DNA of 33,906 bases from JASSUD01 sp031963365 (lineage in GTDB: Bacteria > Pseudomonadota > Gammaproteobacteria > Burkholderiales > Burkholderiaceae): assembly GCA_031963365.1 (NCBI GenBank), contig JASSUF010000006.1, positions 1-33,906 on the forward strand. Direction: 5' to 3'. The notes beneath the pieces are model-generated. The model was not told the origin of the DNA. It saw only the letters and a list, made by a program, of their open reading frames with translations, and did no database searches. Numbering within the stretch: the stretch's first letter is position 1; the number at the start of each line of letters is the position of its first letter. Of the stretch, positions 31,183 to 33,906 are shown piece by piece. The position numbers were made by a program, and so were the translations under genes.

Positions 31183-31801
31183 ATAAACCTACTTGGCTTC
31201 TGCCATATTGGATCAATGCATTACTCATCCACGCAGGCATTACGCTGGTCGCAGATTTTAATACCTCGAATTCTTCGTGCGATAACTTATGTTGAATTTT
31301 CTCAATCAGTGACAACGTGACTTCTTTCTTACCGAGATACCACATTGCAGTTAAGGCTAATCCAGCTGGTCGGCCTGCCAATGCCAACTTGCGTGAACAA
31401 ACGTGCTGTAAACGGATTTCTTGAGCACCTAGCTGAATTCGCCTGGATGGGCCTGATGTAGAAAATATAGCTTGAATAGGTACCTGGGTAGTCAGCTCCA
31501 ATCTACGAGCCGCCTCTGCGCCATGAACTTGAACAATAGCGCCACTGGTTTTAGCAATCGCTTCAGCTACTTGCATCGGCTCAGGCATTACATTGCCTAC
31601 GAAGCGGCTCACTTCGGGGCGAGCATAGACGCCACGAGTAAGCCTTGCGATGTCTCCCGCCTTGACAAGCCTTGAAAGCGTTTGGCCGACAGCCTCCCGA
31701 GTGCCATACATCAACAAATTTTTTGGGGTAAAAGGCTTGCCTAGCGGCATTTTTTTTATGCGCTGACGGATCAGTTTGGTGGTTTTTATAATCGTATTCA
31801 T
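31175..31801 (-). CDS. AbiEi-type antitoxin/autorepressor
   Basis: A 208-residue protein of the AbiEi-like (DUF6088) antitoxin group. An N-terminal winged helix (TPKNLLMYGTREAVGQTLSRLVKAGDIARLTRGVYARPE, about 25-63) binds DNA. The rest contains AEAIAKTSGAIVQVHGAEAARRLELTTQVP, the conserved antitoxin core. In AbiE systems the antitoxin represses its promoter and neutralises the toxin without forming a stable complex. It is the first gene of the pair, and a perfect inverted repeat covers its start codon. Confidence 0.85.
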   Translation of the reverse strand: MNTIIKTTKLIRQRIKKMPLGKPFTPKNLLMYGTREAVGQTLSRLVKAGDIARLTRGVYARPEVSRFVGNVMPEPMQVAEAIAKTSGAIVQVHGAEAARRLELTTQVPIQAIFSTSGPSRRIQLGAQEIRLQHVCSRKLALAGRPAGLALTAMWYLGKKEVTLSLIEKIQHKLSHEEFEVLKSATSVMPAWMSNALIQYGRSQVGLYA

Positions 31802-31821
31802 GTATCAAAATATACATGAAT
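31796..31821 (-). promoter_or_regulatory. operator over the AbiEi start codon
   Basis: ATTCATGTAT (31796-31805) and ATACATGAAT (31812-31821) are perfect 10-bp arms six bases apart. The antitoxin start codon lies in the first arm. AbiEi repressors bind inverted repeats in their own promoter, so this is the expected autoregulatory site. Confidence 0.65.
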
Positions 31822-32236
31822 TTGTGACAAATTAAAAGAACAATATTCTTCTTGAAGCCCAATTTGCAAGTTCTCAGCGTAGAGATGTATCCACATTTTC
31901 TGTGGACAACTAACTCCAAATTTTGAGAATTTCCTTACAGTGTCAGACTTCTTATCGGCAAGACTAAAAAGTAGGCATGAGTGAGAACAGGTTTATTGCT
32001 TGAGCAATCCGACTAATTTTTTATAAAGTTTAATATTCAGCTGATTTTTAAATCTCTAGGCTTGGCATGGCATTCCTTCGAATTCTCAGTTTAGGGGGAA
32101 TTTTTATGTATGGTTGAGAACCTGCTAAAACATATAAATTCCTCATTTGGTCCTGCCCCAATTTTTTCTAGTTTAGAATGACTCTAAAACTGGCTCAGGT
32201 CCAATGTCAGTTTTCGTTATTTTTACAGGAAATAAA
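31822..32236. other. gene-free stretch with two DnaA-box-like sites
   Basis: No supported gene in about 415 bases. GTATCCACA (31887-31895) and TGTGGACAA (31901-31909, TTGTCCACA on the other strand) each differ by one base from TTATCCACA and face each other; their core also makes a TCCACA-TTTTC-TGTGGA hairpin. A short palindrome, ATTGCT-TG-AGCAAT, lies at 31995-32008, and an imperfect hairpin, AGTTTAGA...TCTAAAACT, just before the next gene. This could be an auxiliary replication site or simply intergenic remnants. Confidence 0.35.
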
Positions 32237-32614
32237 ATGAATACGGAACGTTCACCTGAAGACCGCGCAGTATTTGCTAAGTTGCGACAAGAGGAAGAAG
32301 AATATATGGAGAAACTTCCGGCCATCGAAGCAGCTGGCCTAGAAGCTCTCAAAAGATTGCTTCCCCTTGCGCAAGGCCATACAGGGCAATGCCGCGTTAT
32401 TGCTCGCTTTCTTGTAGGTTTGTATAACGGCACTCGCTTTCCATTTGACTTGACAAATTTCCGGCTCCTTGACAAGAAAATCTTCAAAGATTGTCTAGTG
32501 ATTCTTGAAATGGACGCTTGTGCAAAGCAAGAGGTACATGAATACTTCAAGAATGGCGGCCAGATTTGGGAAAAATTAGCAGACGACTGGAATATGAAAG
32601 ACCACTCAAAATGA
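32237..32614 (+). CDS. conserved-looking small protein of mobile elements, function unknown
   Basis: A 125-residue acidic, helical protein; AGGAAA precedes the ATG at 32237 (the frame extends 11 codons upstream without a signal). The central GLEALKRLLPLAQGHTGQCRVIARFLVGLYNGTRFPFDLTNFRLLD and the C-terminal LEMDACAKQEVHEYF...G..W match, from memory, a domain of unknown function common on plasmids and ICEs of Proteobacteria. No enzymatic motif is visible. It is probably a single-gene unit, as the next gene starts 151 bases downstream on the same strand. Confidence 0.65.
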   Translation: MNTERSPEDRAVFAKLRQEEEEYMEKLPAIEAAGLEALKRLLPLAQGHTGQCRVIARFLVGLYNGTRFPFDLTNFRLLDKKIFKDCLVILEMDACAKQEVHEYFKNGGQIWEKLADDWNMKDHSK

Positions 32615-32765
32615 ATAGAATCTGAATCGTTCTAAAATAACCTGATTTTAAAAATTTATTGCTGAAGAAGATCAGTCTATAAAATATATGGGTGCTAAAG
32701 CATTAGACCGATATAAATTTATACTTCAAAATTCACAACATTAAAAGCAAAATTGCAGGATATCT

Positions 32766-33590
32766 ATGCAAGCAATTGATTTATTCAACTTGAATAGAGA
32801 ATTTGTAGACTATCTTGCCTTTCGAACCTTGAAAGATAATCTTAGCAAGTTCGATTTTTCTTATTTGAATGATTGCATAAATACATTCAATATAAAGCGC
32901 GCTGAAAAACTGCCCTTACTTTCTAAATCAGATTTAGAAAAAAAAGCTTACTTAGCTTTAGAAAATATTTTCATATTTCCTGTAGGTGGTACTAGTCATT
33001 GGGCAATAGAAGAAGAAATTAGAAGTGGTTTTTATTCTTTTAATCCAGATAATGCTAAAATATGTTTATCATATTTTTTGGTTAACCATATAAAGGGGCA
33101 TTGGGAAAGTAGCGTTGTTTGTGATTCAACTCTTATACTCGATAAAGAGCAGACAAAAGCTTTTGTTCAGGATTACAAATATAACCCTAATTATGAGAAA
33201 TTCTGGCCGTTTATAGCCAGTAAGTTAAGAGGACCAGCATTAGAGGCTTTTTTTGATCTTCTAGAGCAGGAACCGCGTGATTTAATTGGGATATACCATC
33301 AGATTTTGATGATGCGCTGCTTATATGATGCTCGGTCAGACCTTTCTTCAGCGCGCATTGAAAAAATAGAAAAAGAGCTACTTGCATGGCTGAATTGGGA
33401 AATACGACGTACTGATAATAGCCATTTTGGGAAAGATCCATTATTTCCGGAACATCTTTTGATTCAAGCTTTAAAAGATATTTCTAGAGAGGATAATGCG
33501 CAAAATGCTAAACGCAAACTTATTAATGCTATGCGTGCACGTCCATCACTCTCTCCAGAGGCATTAGAGGCTTTGTGTTTCTACGAATAA
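32766..33590 (+). CDS. unknown A+T-rich gene, 274-aa helical protein
   Basis: A 274-residue protein starting at an ATG preceded by GCAGGATATCT. It is acidic and helical with no signal peptide or membrane helix. Noticeable segments are FPVGGTSHWAIEEEIRSGFYSFNPDNAKICLSYFLVNHIKGHW (about 77-119) and a C-terminal half rich in short helices (EKELLAWLNWEIRRTDNSHFGKDPLFPEHLLIQAL) that looks like a helical-repeat fold. No family is recognised. Base composition is more A+T-rich than the tra genes, and it pairs with the small gene that follows, suggesting separately acquired cargo. Confidence 0.55.
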   Translation: MQAIDLFNLNREFVDYLAFRTLKDNLSKFDFSYLNDCINTFNIKRAEKLPLLSKSDLEKKAYLALENIFIFPVGGTSHWAIEEEIRSGFYSFNPDNAKICLSYFLVNHIKGHWESSVVCDSTLILDKEQTKAFVQDYKYNPNYEKFWPFIASKLRGPALEAFFDLLEQEPRDLIGIYHQILMMRCLYDARSDLSSARIEKIEKELLAWLNWEIRRTDNSHFGKDPLFPEHLLIQALKDISREDNAQNAKRKLINAMRARPSLSPEALEALCFYE

Positions 33591-33592
33591 AT

Positions 33593-33808
33593 ATGGATTC
33601 CATGAATACCGTAAATAAAAGAGATTTAAACATGAGCGTGCAGGAAGTTGAAGAACGCTCTAAGAATTTTAGCTATGCTCTTAAGAAGGTGTGTAATGAG
33701 TATTTCCCACCAGAATTGGAAGTAGGCATTCAAGATATAAGTGTATTAAGAGATTTAGATCCTTCAGGATATGATAATTTTAATGCGATAAAAGATCGCT
33801 CAAATTAG
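33593..33808 (+). CDS. unknown small protein downstream of the 274-aa gene
   Basis: A 71-residue acidic protein from ATG 33593, two bases after the previous stop. ATGs at 33602 and 33632 are alternative starts, and the last has GAGA placed upstream. The sequence SVQEVEERSKNFSYALKKVCNEYFPPELEVGIQDISVLRDLDP is not recognised. Small acidic partners placed after a larger gene can be immunity or antitoxin proteins, but nothing here proves it. Confidence 0.45.
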   Translation: MDSMNTVNKRDLNMSVQEVEERSKNFSYALKKVCNEYFPPELEVGIQDISVLRDLDPSGYDNFNAIKDRSN

Positions 33809-33851
33809 GCCAATTACTTCTAAATTCTTCTAATTATTGCCATCTCCAAAA

Positions 33852-33906
33852 TGTCAAGGCAAAGTTCAGATGTCGTAGGGCCAGCAAAGTTGAGATGTCG
33901 CAAGAG
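33852..33906. mobile_element. possible terminal end of an IS (IS21-like), truncated by the window
   Basis: Starting with TGTCAAGG, the last 55 bases contain GCAAAGTTcAGATGTCG (33859-33875) and GCAAAGTTgAGATGTCG (33884-33900), a 17-bp direct repeat with one mismatch and a 25-base period. Multiple short repeats containing AAAGTTGAGATGTC are characteristic of the ends of IS21-type elements as I remember them. The transposase would lie outside the window. Confidence 0.4.

Overview
This window reads as most of a conjugative plasmid backbone from a gammaproteobacterium. It carries a Rep_3-type initiator with iterons, a ParA/ParB system with three parS-like palindromes, an F-type (MPF_F) mating-pair-formation operon of about 18 kb, and an AbiE-type toxin-antitoxin pair. 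The APC permease and the coiled-coil proteins with membrane segments or internal repeats would fit an environmental or host-associated lineage such as the Legionellales. That placement is a guess from protein style, not a match. The replication/partition part is visibly more A+T-rich than the tra operon.

Layout. 1-1941: a module built like the P1/P4 c4-icd-ant region, with a candidate C4-like antisense RNA, a small Icd-position ORF and a 395-aa coiled-coil membrane protein, closed by a strong terminator. A 69-bp repeat shows that a second unit starts left of the window. 1978-3782: an APC-family amino acid permease, possibly translationally coupled to a 36-codon leader ORF, then a terminator. 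4033-5934: the rep gene (minus strand), an inverted-repeat operator, six iterons and an A+T-rich segment. 5934-8340: parA, parB and three 21-bp palindromes. 8341-9621: a regulatory leader and an overlapping gene pair related to FlhD and FlhC, in which the FlhD-like protein is two FlhD domains in tandem. 9637-10695: a minus-strand protein of unknown function with an internal duplication. 10696-10990: control region with a perfect 20-bp-arm palindrome. 10991-29448: the transfer operon, in order small exported protein, traA, L, E, K, B, dsbC, V, C, trbI, traF-type signal peptidase, traW, U, trbC, a traN split into two genes, a small periplasmic protein, thioredoxin-fold traF, traH, traG. 29472-30028: two small minus-strand envelope proteins placed where F and SXT carry surface/entry exclusion genes. 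30169-31821: AbiEi/AbiEii with an operator over the start codon. 31822 to end: a gene-poor stretch, a small conserved-looking ORF, two A+T-rich unknown genes, and what may be the end of an insertion sequence.

How it fits together. FlhDC relatives (SetDC of SXT/R391, AcaDC of IncC) are the master activators of related F-like transfer systems. The double-FlhD/FlhC pair, placed between the partition genes and the tra operon, is therefore the likely transfer switch here. The tra control region has good -10 sequences but no evident -35, as expected of an activator-dependent promoter. No relaxase (TraI), coupling protein (TraD) or clear oriT is visible, so transfer must rely on genes outside the window or on helper functions. 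The most interesting items are the tandem FlhD regulator, the C4-like RNA module, the split TraN and the 42-bp palindrome ahead of tra.
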